Source: Anaplasma centrale str. Israel (GTDB taxonomy: Bacteria; Pseudomonadota; Alphaproteobacteria; Rickettsiales; Anaplasmataceae). From it: 64,000 nt of DNA. Position numbers and translations under genes: made by a program. The DNA lies in NCBI RefSeq assembly GCF_000024505.1, contig NC_013532.1, positions 1 through 64,000 of the forward strand, given 5' to 3'. Under the pieces are notes generated by a model that worked only from the letters and a program-made list of their open reading frames with translations, had not been told where the DNA came from and did not search any database. This document shows, one piece after another, positions 28,435-37,446 of this stretch. Numbering within the stretch: position 1 is the first letter of the stretch; every line of letters begins with the position of its first letter.

Positions 28435-29721
28435 TCACCTTCTGGTCTTGTATTCCGGTTTTGTTGTCTGCCTGCTTCTGGCGATGCCTAGGCTTCGTGG
28501 CGGTAGATCTTCGGTAATCACGCTGCCGGCGGCTATTGCGGCGTTGTCGCCCACTTTTATTGGGGAGACTATCGTGCTGTTTGCTCCCACAAAGCAGTTG
28601 TTTCCTATGTCTGAATGCTGCTTGTTTCGGCCATCGTAGTTACATATAACCGTCCCTGCTCCCACATTCGTGTTTTTGCCTATAGTGCTGTTGCCGAGGT
28701 AGCTCAGGTGTTTCACCTTGCTCATTTCTCCCAGGCTACTTTCTTTGATCTCCACGAAGTTGCCTACTACGCAGCCCCTATCTATAGTCGAATTGCCCCT
28801 AACCCTGGCAAATGGGCCGACAATGGCTCCTTTTTTGATGTGGCAAAACTCCAAATGTGAATAGGATAGTATCTCCGCGCCTGGCTCCACAGCAACCCCC
28901 GCGCCGAAAACCACATATGGATGCACTATCACATCTTGTGCTATCTGCGTATCTATTGAGAAAAAAACTTGGTCAGGGGACGTTAAAGTCACGCCCGACT
29001 GCAAAAAGCTAGCTCTCTTCATGCACTGGAAGTATGACTCCGCTATTGCAAGATCCTCCCTTGTGTTGATGCCCATCGCCTTGCGCTCATCTGCAATTAC
29101 ATAGCCAACTTCCACATTCTTCTCCGCGGCAGATTGCACAATATCTGTTAGGTAAAGTTCTCCATCACGGCATGATAGCCCTCCCAGTAATCCAGAAATT
29201 ACTTGCCTGTATCCCGCAATTGCCCCAGAAACTGCAAGGCCGTTTGTGTCACGCCCATGGCTGACTTCCAGTACATTCCCGGAGCTGCCCAACACAATTC
29301 TACCGTACTGGTTATTTTCAGATTTAAAGGCCACGAGAACAATTTTTGCCCCGCTTGAAAGCCTATCAAGGGCGTGGCACACTGTGGCCTTATCAAGCAG
29401 CGGTGTATCCCCGTATAGTATCAGCACAATCTCTTCTGAGGGGTTTTTGAGCGCCTGCAATGCTGAGGTGGCCGCGCCCCCTGTACCCGCAATTTCACCC
29501 TGCAGCACGGTGTTGAGGCGCAGGTTATGCTCCCCTGCCAGCGCGGCTACCGGGCCATTTACTGCAGCATTTGTCACTATGACGGCGCGCTTTGGGCGCA
29601 GTTCATCAGCAAGCTGCAGCACATGCTTTATGATTGGCGCATTCCCCAATTTGTGTAGAATCTTCGGCGTGGTGGAGCACATTCTGCTGCCACATCCTGC
29701 AGCAAGTATTACGATATCCAT
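28435..29721 (-). CDS. glmU: Bifunctional GlcNAc-1-phosphate uridyltransferase/acetyltransferase
   Basis: Makes UDP-GlcNAc from GlcN-1-P. Residues 1 to about 220 form the nucleotidyltransferase, starting MDIVILAAGCGSRM with GDTPLL near residue 105. The rest is a left-handed beta helix with hexapeptide repeats (VGNFVEIKESSLG, KHLSYLGNSTIG, NVGAGTVICNYDG). At 428 residues it is about 25 shorter than E. coli GlmU, losing mainly the C-terminal tail. It supplies the peptidoglycan pathway with murC. Confidence 0.94.
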   Translation of the reverse strand: MDIVILAAGCGSRMCSTTPKILHKLGNAPIIKHVLQLADELRPKRAVIVTNAAVNGPVAALAGEHNLRLNTVLQGEIAGTGGAATSALQALKNPSEEIVLILYGDTPLLDKATVCHALDRLSSGAKIVLVAFKSENNQYGRIVLGSSGNVLEVSHGRDTNGLAVSGAIAGYRQVISGLLGGLSCRDGELYLTDIVQSAAEKNVEVGYVIADERKAMGINTREDLAIAESYFQCMKRASFLQSGVTLTSPDQVFFSIDTQIAQDVIVHPYVVFGAGVAVEPGAEILSYSHLEFCHIKKGAIVGPFARVRGNSTIDRGCVVGNFVEIKESSLGEMSKVKHLSYLGNSTIGKNTNVGAGTVICNYDGRNKQHSDIGNNCFVGANSTIVSPIKVGDNAAIAAGSVITEDLPPRSLGIARSRQTTKPEYKTRR

Positions 29722-29898
29722 AACTCCTAGTTATACGTGGACTTGGGACCCCAGGATTCATCAATTTTGGAGCTTTTTCTAGGGATTTTTTTGGCGTATG
29801 CACCTAGGCTGTGCAACAACGCCAGGAAGTGCTGGGCCGGGATCTGCCCGCATAGCCGGCAAATCCGCCCAAGTGGCACCGCGCGGCAGTTATGGCAG

Positions 29899-30657
29899 TT
29901 ATGGCGGGGCCGCAGGGCTAGTATGTATTATCTCGCCGCTGAGTGTGTTGTTACAATCAACCAAAGTTGCAACGGCATCTAGAAAGTTTTTGAGGCACGG
30001 GGCGGCATTTACATCTTCGAGTGACTTTACATTGTCTATCTCGTGGTCTGGGATCTCAGGTGGGCATATGGCATTGATCTGCAGGTTTGGTGCAAACTCT
30101 GCGGCAGCCATTATTGTGAAATCTGCCAGTGCCTTCTTTGACAAAAGATATGCAAAATATCTTGTTTGTGTCCTTGTGATGTTTGTATCGATTACGTTTA
30201 TGACCTTCCCTCCGGCCGCACACATGCGCGCGAAATGTTGCGTGAGGAATGCTGGGGCCTTTATGTGTATCTTATAATTCTCTTCGAGTTCCCCCTCACT
30301 AAGCTGCCCGAGGGTGCTTTTGCGAAAAACCGAGGCATTGTTGATTAGAGTATCACAGTAAGGGAGCTCCGCAAAAGCGTACGCAACCAGGCGGCCAAGC
30401 GTTGCAAAGTCACATAAGTCAGACCGGAAAAGCAGGCACCGCTTCCCATAATCTTCCTGGATGATCCGTTGCAGATCCAGTGCCTCGCTGTGCGACCTAT
30501 TGTAGTGCACTATAACATCGTAACCGTGCTGGGCCGCAAGAAATATCGCAACAGCCCGCCCAACCCTACGTGCGGCCCCAGTGATGATCACGCCTCTTTT
30601 GTGCACTACATTCCAAAGATATCTACAGAGCCACCATGCGACAGCGGCGTGGGCCAC
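29899..30657 (-). CDS. Short-chain dehydrogenase/reductase, pteridine-reductase-like
   Basis: A 252-residue SDR. The cofactor motif TGAARRVGRAVA (about 24-35), with the Arg pair typical of NADPH-binding pteridine reductases (FolM/PTR1), is followed by NNASVF and the catalytic YLLSKKALADF (Tyr and Lys). A likely role is reduction of dihydrofolate or dihydropterin. The N-terminus is uncertain: a GTG at 30606 would start just before HKRGVIITG and gives a more usual length of 235. Confidence 0.82.
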   Translation of the reverse strand: MAHAAVAWWLCRYLWNVVHKRGVIITGAARRVGRAVAIFLAAQHGYDVIVHYNRSHSEALDLQRIIQEDYGKRCLLFRSDLCDFATLGRLVAYAFAELPYCDTLINNASVFRKSTLGQLSEGELEENYKIHIKAPAFLTQHFARMCAAGGKVINVIDTNITRTQTRYFAYLLSKKALADFTIMAAAEFAPNLQINAICPPEIPDHEIDNVKSLEDVNAAPCLKNFLDAVATLVDCNNTLSGEIIHTSPAAPP

Positions 30658-30747
30658 CCATGCCGAGCGTCACGCAAAAGTTTGCAACCCGGCTGTATAT
30701 CCGTCAACAAAAACCACGCGGCCGCACACTGGAGGTACTCCTGTTGG

Positions 30748-31797
30748 CTAAGCGCGGCCTAGTATGTCAGTAAAACAAAAACCGTAGTGGTTCAGCCATT
30801 CTAGCTTATTGCTGTAAAAGTTGCGAAGGTCCGTGATGCCATACTTCAGCATGGCCATCCGCTCAACACCCATGCCGAAAGCAAAGCCACGGTATTTTTC
30901 CGGATCTATGTTCACGTTTTCCAACACGGCTGGGTGTACCATGCCACACCCCAGCACTTCAACCCACTTTTGGTGCCTGTCTTTTACGTCTATCTCCGCG
31001 GACGGCTCAGTAAACGGGAAGAAACTAGCCCTCATCCTGGTTTCCACTTTGCGCGCAAAGAATCTACTGAGAAAGTAGTTGATGCAATATTTCAGATGGC
31101 CCATAGTCACGTGTTTGTCGACAAACAGCCCCTCTACCTGGTGAAATACTGGGCTGTGCGTGGCGTCCCAGTCATTTCTATACACCCTACCCGGAGATAT
31201 AATTTTGATTGGAGGGTTGGGATTGCTCTCCATGGCACGTATCTGCATTGACGACGTATGGGTCCGCAACACTACCCGCCGGCCGTTGAGCCTTTTCGTC
31301 ATGTAAAAGGTGTCATTCTCCGCGCGCGCAGGGTGATGTTCTGGCGTGTTTAATGCATCAAACACATGAAATTCGTCCTCTAGCTCCGGGCCGTGAACCA
31401 CGGCAAAGCCCAGCTCACTCAATATGCTGCTGATCTCCCTAATCACCCCAGAAATTGGGTGTATCTTGCCACAAGTTCTGGGCCTTGCAGGCAGAGTTAC
31501 GTCAATACGTTCGCTAGCCAACCGTGAGTGCAGCTGCTCCCTAGCGAGCTGTGATTCCCTATCCTGAATTGCCAGCTTTAACGCGGCACACGCGGCATTC
31601 GCTGCAGACCCAACTGCCTTGCGCTCGTCCATATCCTGTATAGTGGAGATCTGGCGCAGCAAAGCCGTCAGGGCCCCAGCACGCCCGATATAGCGCCCCC
31701 TGACTTCATCTAACTCTTCTACAGAACTACAAGCAGCGACGCAGGCTTTCGCCTCCTCACTAAGATCACTTATCTTGCTGATTAACGGCACAAGCAT
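30748..31797 (-). CDS. pheS: Phenylalanyl-tRNA synthetase alpha subunit
   Basis: Class II synthetase catalytic subunit of about 349 residues. It has the N-terminal coiled coil that binds tRNA-Phe (about 1-90) and the catalytic core with [23 protein letters not shown] (motif 1-2 region, quoted in part), [12 protein letters not shown], and motif 3 [17 protein letters not shown]. The start (ATG 31797; GTG 31803 and 31791 are also possible) lies inside the end of rplT, giving an overlap of about 30 bases. pheT is not in the window. Confidence 0.94.
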   Translation of the reverse strand: MLVPLISKISDLSEEAKACVAACSSVEELDEVRGRYIGRAGALTALLRQISTIQDMDERKAVGSAANAACAALKLAIQDRESQLAREQLHSRLASERIDVTLPARPRTCGKIHPISGVIREISSILSELGFAVVHGPELEDEFHVFDALNTPEHHPARAENDTFYMTKRLNGRRVVLRTHTSSMQIRAMESNPNPPIKIISPGRVYRNDWDATHSPVFHQVEGLFVDKHVTMGHLKYCINYFLSRFFARKVETRMRASFFPFTEPSAEIDVKDRHQKWVEVLGCGMVHPAVLENVNIDPEKYRGFAFGMGVERMAMLKYGITDLRNFYSNKLEWLNHYGFCFTDILGRA

Positions 31798-32152
31798 ACC
31801 CACAGGTACCCGCGACAGCGCTCACTACCTTCTCAAAGGCAGCCTTGTCATTCACGGCCATCTCCGCCAGCATCTTCCGGTTCAGCTCTATACCACACAA
31901 AGCCATACCCTTCATCAGCTGAGAGTATTTAATACCCCATTGCCTTGCCGCAGCGTTGATGCGCACAATCCACAGGCGCCTGAAGTCACGCTTACGATTG
32001 CGCCTATCCCGATACGCATACACCAAAGCCTTCTCCAGCCGCTGCAGCGCAGCTCTGTAGCAGTTTTTAGAGCGCCCTCTATAACCTTTGGCAAGTGCAA
32101 CAACTTTCTTGTGCCTAGCCCTGGCGGTAACACCGCGTTTGACCCTAGCCAT
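31766..32152 (-). CDS. rplT: 50S ribosomal protein bL20
   Basis: A 128-residue large-subunit protein starting [20 protein letters not shown], with [20 protein letters not shown] and the C-terminal [10 protein letters not shown] block. The last ten or so residues ([13 protein letters not shown]) go beyond the usual end. It lies between rpmI and pheS, the classical rpmI-rplT-pheS order, with infC absent. Confidence 0.97.
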   Translation of the reverse strand: MARVKRGVTARARHKKVVALAKGYRGRSKNCYRAALQRLEKALVYAYRDRRNRKRDFRRLWIVRINAAARQWGIKYSQLMKGMALCGIELNRKMLAEMAVNDKAAFEKVVSAVAGTCGYACAVNQQDK

Positions 32153-32178
32153 AAAATCCCCGTCCTACAACCAATTAC

Positions 32179-32379
32179 CTAAAGACTATACGGCATGAAG
32201 GACGCGACAATACGTGCATCCGGCGCGCTCATCTGCGCGATGCCCCTACGGGTCCTAAGGCTTCTCTTGCTCCTCTTAGTCATGCCGTGGCGCTTGGTGG
32301 ACTGGGCAGACATCACCCTCCCACTCGCTGTGACCTTAAACCTCTTCTTAGCGGAGGATTTGGTCTTCAACTTTGGCAT
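32179..32379 (-). CDS. rpmI: 50S ribosomal protein bL35
   Basis: A 66-residue, very basic protein starting [20 protein letters not shown] and containing [17 protein letters not shown], as in bL35. It is the first gene of rpmI-rplT-pheS; the gap to rplT is 26 bases. Confidence 0.96.
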   Translation of the reverse strand: MPKLKTKSSAKKRFKVTASGRVMSAQSTKRHGMTKRSKRSLRTRRGIAQMSAPDARIVASFMPYSL

Positions 32380-32797
32380 AAAACTCCATGCCTGAACTCA
32401 ATAACTCCCCAGAGTACATCCTTGTCTGCGTGGTGTCAAGCGGATACCATCTCGGAATGTTTGCCTGCATTCGGAACGCATCGCAGAGATATACCTGCAC
32501 AGTCGTACCTAACCGGGGTGGTTGCACTTTGGGCACACTCTCCCGTACCACATACCCGCACGCGCATCTGCGGGCGAAAATCTCCGGTGTGCTGCACGTT
32601 TGGAGTTGCATAACAAAGCGTGTATTTTGCGGTGCAGACCGCAACTCAAAATGTCCTAAGATGGCTGAAAGTCCTTGACATGGAGGGTGCGTGTGGTACC
32701 ATGGTCGCGCCTGAATCGGACCGTGCTCGTATGTTGTAGGGTTAACCAATTCTTAGAGGTTGTGGTCTAGTGTTGGGGTCTGTGCGGTTTCGTTAGT
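32380..32797. other. Divergent intergenic region between rpmI and trcR
   Basis: About 420 bp. The right half carries a candidate trcR promoter. Reading frames exist in it, but none has a recognisable product. A leader-type regulatory RNA upstream of rpmI (as with L20-controlled operons) is possible but I cannot draw a convincing structure. Confidence 0.4.
32675..32702 (+). promoter_or_regulatory. Candidate trcR promoter
   Basis: TTGACA at 32675-32680, a 16-base spacer and TACCAT at 32697-32702, about 110 bases before the ATG. Confidence 0.45.
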
Positions 32798-32815
32798 TTG
32801 GAGATTCTTTGGATT

Positions 32816-33415
32816 ATGTCGTCAAGCAATGAGGGTACTCCGTTGATGCCCAGGGCCGTTGCCGTGTGGTTGGTGGATAATACAGCCCTCACTTTTGAGC
32901 AGATCGCCGAATTTTGCGGGTTGCATCTGCTTGAGGTCAGGGGTATCGCTGATGGCGAGGTTGCCAAGGGCGTTGTGGGTTGTAACCCGGTTGCTATGGG
33001 GCAAGTTACCAAAGAGGAGATAGAAGCCTGCCAGAAGGACCCTACCAGGATCCCGAAATTGGTGGTTCATAGGGGAGTAACCACTGGTAAGCTGTCAAGG
33101 AGGAGAGGTGCCAGGTATACTCCTGTAGCCAGGCGTAGAGACAAACCCGATGCGGTTTGCTGGATATTAAAATACTGTGCTGAGATGCACGATTCGCAGA
33201 TAGCCAAACTTATAGGGACCACGAAGGCGACGATTGCCGCGGTGCGGAATAAGGAGCACTGGAACTCAAGCAACATTAAGCCTAGAGACCCGGTTTTGCT
33301 GGGCTTGTGCACGCAGGCGGATCTTGATGAGGCTATTATGAAGGCTCAGATGGTGGCTGAGAGAGAGAGAAGAGTCAGGAATATGAACGAGGAGATTCAG
33401 GACCAAAAGGCGTAG
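32816..33415 (+). CDS. trcR: Cell-cycle transcriptional regulator TrcR (DUF1013)
   Basis: A 199-residue alphaproteobacterial protein. The N-terminus PRAVAVWLVDNTALTFEQIA and HLLEVRGIADGEVAKGVVG (helix-turn-helix-like) and the central DAVCWILKYCAEMHDSQIAKL with GTTKATIAAVRNKEHWN are hallmark blocks of DUF1013. Family members are linked to cell-cycle transcription in alphaproteobacteria. The ATG at 32816 is preferred over a TTG at 32798 because the conserved region begins shortly after it. The C-terminus is a charged helix. rho follows about 110 bp downstream. Confidence 0.88.
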   Translation: MSSSNEGTPLMPRAVAVWLVDNTALTFEQIAEFCGLHLLEVRGIADGEVAKGVVGCNPVAMGQVTKEEIEACQKDPTRIPKLVVHRGVTTGKLSRRRGARYTPVARRRDKPDAVCWILKYCAEMHDSQIAKLIGTTKATIAAVRNKEHWNSSNIKPRDPVLLGLCTQADLDEAIMKAQMVAERERRVRNMNEEIQDQKA

Positions 33416-33523
33416 GTGCTGTTTCCTCTTTTTGCGCGTTTTTAGCAGTACGGCCCCCTGCCCAGCAGGCTTCCGGGGGCGCTTGCTTATACCTTCATTG
33501 TACATGAATTTAAGGTCAATCTT

Positions 33524-34888
33524 GTGTTCAACAAGAATAAGAGAAGGTCCAGGTCTTATTCCTCCAAGCCGGCGACCGAAAGAAGTGCGGAGCATCATCA
33601 CCCCTCCGAAGGAGGGAGGGTGCTGAATCTGTGTGAACTGAAGCAAAAGAGCACGGAGGAGTTACTGGTAACAGCAGAGGAGTTGGGAGTAGTCAGCAAC
33701 GGAAGGATGCTGAAGCAGGAGATAATTTTCCAGCTAATGAAGCGAGTTATCAGTGAAGGAGGCATAGCTATCGGAGGTGGAGTAGTAGAGACACTACCTG
33801 ACGGGTTTGGGTTTTTAAGATCAGCCAAGGCTAACTATGCAGCAAGCAGTGATGATATCTACATATCTGCAGGCCAGATCAAGAAGTTCAATTTGAGAAC
33901 AGGAGACATAGTAAGTGGTGAGATCAGAGCACCTGGGGAGAAGGAGAGATACTTCACACTGGTCAAGGCATACAGCATAAACTACACAGAGATAGGAAAG
34001 CTACAGAGGTACGTACACTTTGACGATCTGATTCCACTATACCCTGAGGAGAGGATTTTACTCGAATGCAAAGAGAGTTTTGGAGGGGAGAAGAAAGACA
34101 TCAGCATGCGCGCAATAGACATCATAGCCCCACTGGGCAAAGGTCAGCGTGCACTGATTGTAGCACCACCTAGGGTGGGCAAGACGGTAATTTTGCAGCA
34201 GATTGCACACTCCATTGCCATGAATCACCCAAACATGGAGTTGATAGTCCTGCTCATAGGAGAACGGCCTGAGGAAGTTACAGACATGCTGAGGTCAGTA
34301 AAAGGAGAAGTAGTGAGCTCCACATTTGATGAACCAGCATATAGGCACGTACAACTGGCTGAAATAGTAATTGAGCGGGCTAAGAGGATGGTAGAACACA
34401 AGAAGGAAGTTGTGATACTACTAGACTCAATCACCAGGTTGGCCCGTGCGTACAATGAGGTCATGCCATCATCTGGTAAGGTACTAACTGGTGGGGTAGA
34501 TTCCAACGCATTGCAAAGACCCAAGAGGTTCTTCGGAGCTGCAAGGAACATCGAGAATGGCGGGTCACTCACCATCATTGCAACAGCACTGATTGAAACT
34601 GGTTCAAAGATGGATGAAGTCATCTTTGAAGAATTCAAGGGTACAGGTAACTGTGAAATAATCCTAGACAGGAAAATCGCAGACAAGAGAATCTACCCTG
34701 CGATTGATATTTCTAAATCTGGGACTCGTAAGGAAGACATGCTGATAGAGAGTGCATTTTTGAAGAAGGTATGGCTACTCAGAAGGTTACTATCAGCAAT
34801 GGGTCCAGTAGAAGCCATGGAGTTCCTGCGAGACAAGCTAAGCATCGCCAAGGACAACAATGACTTCTTTGAGATGATGAACAGCTAA
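33524..34888 (+). CDS. rho: Transcription termination factor Rho
   Basis: Hexameric RNA helicase of 454 residues. A basic, Ser-rich N-terminal extension (1-35) precedes the Rho N-terminal domain ([20 protein letters not shown]). The RNA-binding cold-shock-like domain contains [20 protein letters not shown], and the ATPase has Walker A APPRVGKT near residue 213-220 and the RLARAYN and [20 protein letters not shown] blocks. Start is GTG. Codons here favour A-ending forms (GTA, ATA, CTA, GGA, AGG) much more than in trcR or glmU, resembling the adjoining msp2 repeats. An msp2 fragment begins about 90 bp after the stop. Confidence 0.97.
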   Translation: MFNKNKRRSRSYSSKPATERSAEHHHPSEGGRVLNLCELKQKSTEELLVTAEELGVVSNGRMLKQEIIFQLMKRVISEGGIAIGGGVVETLPDGFGFLRSAKANYAASSDDIYISAGQIKKFNLRTGDIVSGEIRAPGEKERYFTLVKAYSINYTEIGKLQRYVHFDDLIPLYPEERILLECKESFGGEKKDISMRAIDIIAPLGKGQRALIVAPPRVGKTVILQQIAHSIAMNHPNMELIVLLIGERPEEVTDMLRSVKGEVVSSTFDEPAYRHVQLAEIVIERAKRMVEHKKEVVILLDSITRLARAYNEVMPSSGKVLTGGVDSNALQRPKRFFGAARNIENGGSLTIIATALIETGSKMDEVIFEEFKGTGNCEIILDRKIADKRIYPAIDISKSGTRKEDMLIESAFLKKVWLLRRLLSAMGPVEAMEFLRDKLSIAKDNNDFFEMMNS

Positions 34889-34978
34889 TTACACCCAGGC
34901 CAATACCTCGGCCTCCCCAAGCACCAACACCTGGTGCAAGGGAGGTGCAGCACTACGGTGTTGGGTATTTGGTGTACA

Positions 34979-35372
34979 GGTAAGAAGTCTAATGAGGATA
35001 CAGCTTCAGTATTCTTATTAGGAAAGGAGTTAGCATATGATACAGCTAGAGGTCAGGTAGATCGTCTTACTACTCATTTAGGTAAGATAACTAAGAGTGA
35101 TGCCAAGAGGTGGGGTACTGCAGTAGAGGCTGCCACTAATGGTCAAACAGTGAGCCAGAATGTGTGTGGCAAGGGTACTGGTACCAACAAGTGTGGTACT
35201 ACTGATAGCCAGAACACCAATGGCAAGCTTGGTACTGTATTCAGTACTGAGAGTACAGACACACTACTCTCCGAGAGTAACAAGACCGACAACGCTACCA
35301 TCAGTGTGTCAGGGATGGCGAACAACATCAATAACCTGGATAAGGAGGGAAAGGCTGTTGCATATCAATCAC
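34979..35372 (+). pseudogene. msp2 functional-pseudogene fragment, copy 3
   Basis: Starts abruptly at GKKSNEDTASVFLLGKELAY, runs through a hypervariable region different from copies 1 and 2 (QNVCGKGTGTNKCGTTDSQ), and ends at ANNINNLDKEGKAVAYQSP. No promoter, start codon or C-terminal membrane half belongs to it, although the frame stays open to 35788 through unrelated repeat sequence. The break after YQSP is the same as in copies 1 and 2, which indicates a shared recombination boundary. Confidence 0.85.
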
Positions 35373-35375
35373 CCA

Positions 35376-35729
35376 ATGTGGCACACCTACCTACGCACTT
35401 GAAGTTCCTGGCATCACCCATATCACTGACTCTAGCCTCAGCAGAACCTGCAGTGATGAATAACCATATAAATGTAATCATGGCTGTTACTATGTATCTT
35501 GGTCTAATACTCAATCTTCCCCACAACTTGGTACACCCACCAACTGCACCCAGGCCATTCCTAACTCGTACCACCCAGCCCAGCACACCTAACTACCCAA
35601 CCTCCATCTACACAGTTGAAGCTCTTGCCATCACCTACACCTGTGTCACTACCCAGGTCTCTAACTACTTCGGCTCCCAGCCTTCTGGGCACAGTCAAAG
35701 TTCTCCGCACACCAACTACTCAGGTCTCT
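35376..35729 (-). repeat. Row of VirB2-tail-like segments
   Basis: The minus strand contains MGDARNFKCVGRCATLGD near 35,370-35,420, a segment at about 35,430-35,540 that recurs near 37,640-37,800 and (in part) at 26,030-26,090, and near 35,600-35,700 the pair ENFDCAQKAG and DLGSDTGVGDGKSFNCVDGG. All look like alternative pilin tails in broken frames. No intact gene. Confidence 0.55.
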
Positions 35730-36092
35730 CTACCGACCCACATTCCCAGCACCACCCAATGTGGCACCGCCACCATCTACACACTTGAAGCTCTGTGCAT
35801 TCACACCGTCACTATTCAGACCAGCAGCAAACTTAGCCATTAGCTTACCGGCACCAAAGAATATAGCTGTGAATACAACTAACATTACAATTGCAGGCCA
35901 TGCTAGTTTACCGAATATAGCCATGATGCTGGAACCTAATATCACTCCTGTCATGATTGGTAGTCCAAGCTTCTGTACAAACCCTATAACATTACATATA
36001 ACCTTAGTCGCTGTATCATCAGCTGCATCACCAGTACCAGTAGCAGCACTAGCCCCAGCAGGTACACCATGGAGGATACTCCATGTGAAGAC
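35730..36092 (-). pseudogene. VirB2 pilin-like cassette, copy 3
   Basis: Inverse counterpart of copy 2. The core (KVICNVIGFVQKLGLP plus two hydrophobic helices) is identical. The linker differs (AASPVP-region coding read on this strand as ASAATGTGDAADDTATK) and the tail continues LNSDGVNAQSFKCVDGGGAT before a stop. No start codon. The palindrome is at 36068-36085. Confidence 0.7.
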
Positions 36093-36290
36093 TCACCTGT
36101 ATCCGGGACTCAATACCTAGGTCTTCCCAATTGGGACTATCTGCACCACCAACTGAGCGCACCCAACTCTGGGGGTCCTCTACCTCGTGCTACTACCTAC
36201 ATGCTTGCCGCATCCACAGTTCCCTGCACTCACTCCAAGGTCTCGTCTCTTATTCGTACTTAACCTCTGGAACACACACCTGCCCATTGT

Positions 36291-36382
36291 ATGGACGATG
36301 ATGTAAGTTCAATGAGGAAAACAAAAGAGAAGGTCAGGGTTTGCACACAGGTGTGGAGGTGGGCATCAGACTCGGATTCTAA
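36291..36382 (+). pseudogene. 3' end of an MSP2-superfamily omp gene, copy 2
   Basis: Inverse copy of 25261-25352. It carries the final codons and stop of an omp gene, with the same frame-breaking deletion and the same conserved downstream sequence as the intact gene at 60478-61656. Confidence 0.75.
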
Positions 36383-36481
36383 TCCCACTGTGGCATCACC
36401 ACCATCAACGTACCAGAGAGTCGGGGCAGTTGCACTAGTAACACATGTGGTAGGAATAGTGGTGCAACAAGAGCGCTCTAG

Positions 36482-37072
36482 TATAGCGCCACTGCTGCAG
36501 AAGGAAGCATTGGGTATAGTATTGGAGGAGCCAGGGTTGAAGTTGAAGTAGGGTATGAGAGGTTTGTTATTAAGGGAGGTAAGAAGTCTAATGAGGATAC
36601 AGCTTCAGTATTCTTATTAGGAAAGGAGTTAGCATATGATACAGCTAGAGGTCAGGTAGAGCGTCTTACTACTCATTTAGGTAAGATAACTAAGAGTGAT
36701 GCCAAGAGGTGGGGTACTGCAGTAGAGGCTGCCACTAATGGTCAAACAGTGAGCCAGAAGGTGTGTGGTGCCAATGGTACTAGTGGTGGTAGCACTGGCA
36801 CCTGTGGTAAGAACACTGACGGCGCTAACAATGGCAACAAGATTAGTGTGGTGTTTACTGAAGATGCGACACAACTCTCTGCTGAGAGTAACAAACCCAC
36901 CATCGACGTGCAGGGGATGGCGAACAACATCAATAGCCTCGATAAGGAGGGAAAGGCTGTTGTATATCAATCACCTGTACCACCTAATGTTGTTCAGATG
37001 GTAGCAATACTAGAGTGGGATGAGCTATGGAATACCCAACTGTGCAGTATCAACATGAGCCTGAATAGGTAG
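36482..37072 (+). pseudogene. msp2 functional-pseudogene fragment, copy 2
   Basis: Identical in sequence to copy 1 on the other arm. The open frame follows a TAG and has no start codon. It holds the 5' conserved block (VEVEVGYERFVIKGGKKSN), a hypervariable region with CGANGTSGGSTGTCGKN, and the 3' conserved block ANNINSLDKEGKAVV, then diverges. As a duplicated donor it adds no new hypervariable sequence, but it doubles the template dose. Confidence 0.85.
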
Positions 37073-37095
37073 GATGTTGATATGGGAAGCAGTGA

Positions 37096-37446
37096 GTCTT
37101 CACATGGAGTATCCTCCATGGTGTACCTGCTGGGGCTCAGGGTGCTACTGGTACTGGTGATGCAGCTGATGATACAGCGACTAAGGTTATATGTAATGTT
37201 ATAGGGTTTGTACAGAAGCTTGGACTACCAATCATGACAGGAGTGATATTAGGTTCCAGCATCATGGCTATATTCGGTAAACTAGCATGGCCTGCAATTG
37301 TAATGTTAGTTGTATTCACAGCTATATTCTTTGGTGCCGGTAAGCTAATGGCTAAGTTTGCTGCAGGGTTGGGCGATACAGGTGTAGATGCCAATAAGTT
37401 TGACTGCAAGGATGGTGGCAGGGCAGTGAGTGGTAATAGTGGTTAG
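37096..37446 (+). pseudogene. VirB2 pilin-like cassette, copy 4
   Basis: Counterpart of copy 1. The core is identical; the tail is LGDTGVDANKFDCKDGG followed by RAVSGNSG, two codons longer than copy 1. The frame follows a TGA and has no start codon. The palindrome is at 37103-37120. Confidence 0.7.

Noticed and set aside
34934..35788. A single 284-codon gene after rho
   Set aside because: Only the part 34979-35372 resembles MSP2. The remainder is reverse-complement tail repeat that happens to be open, so it is not one protein.
36069..36263. A 64-codon frame repeated in both arms (also 25380-25574)
   Set aside because: Identity follows from the arm duplication itself and therefore gives no evidence of coding; no conserved feature is seen in it.
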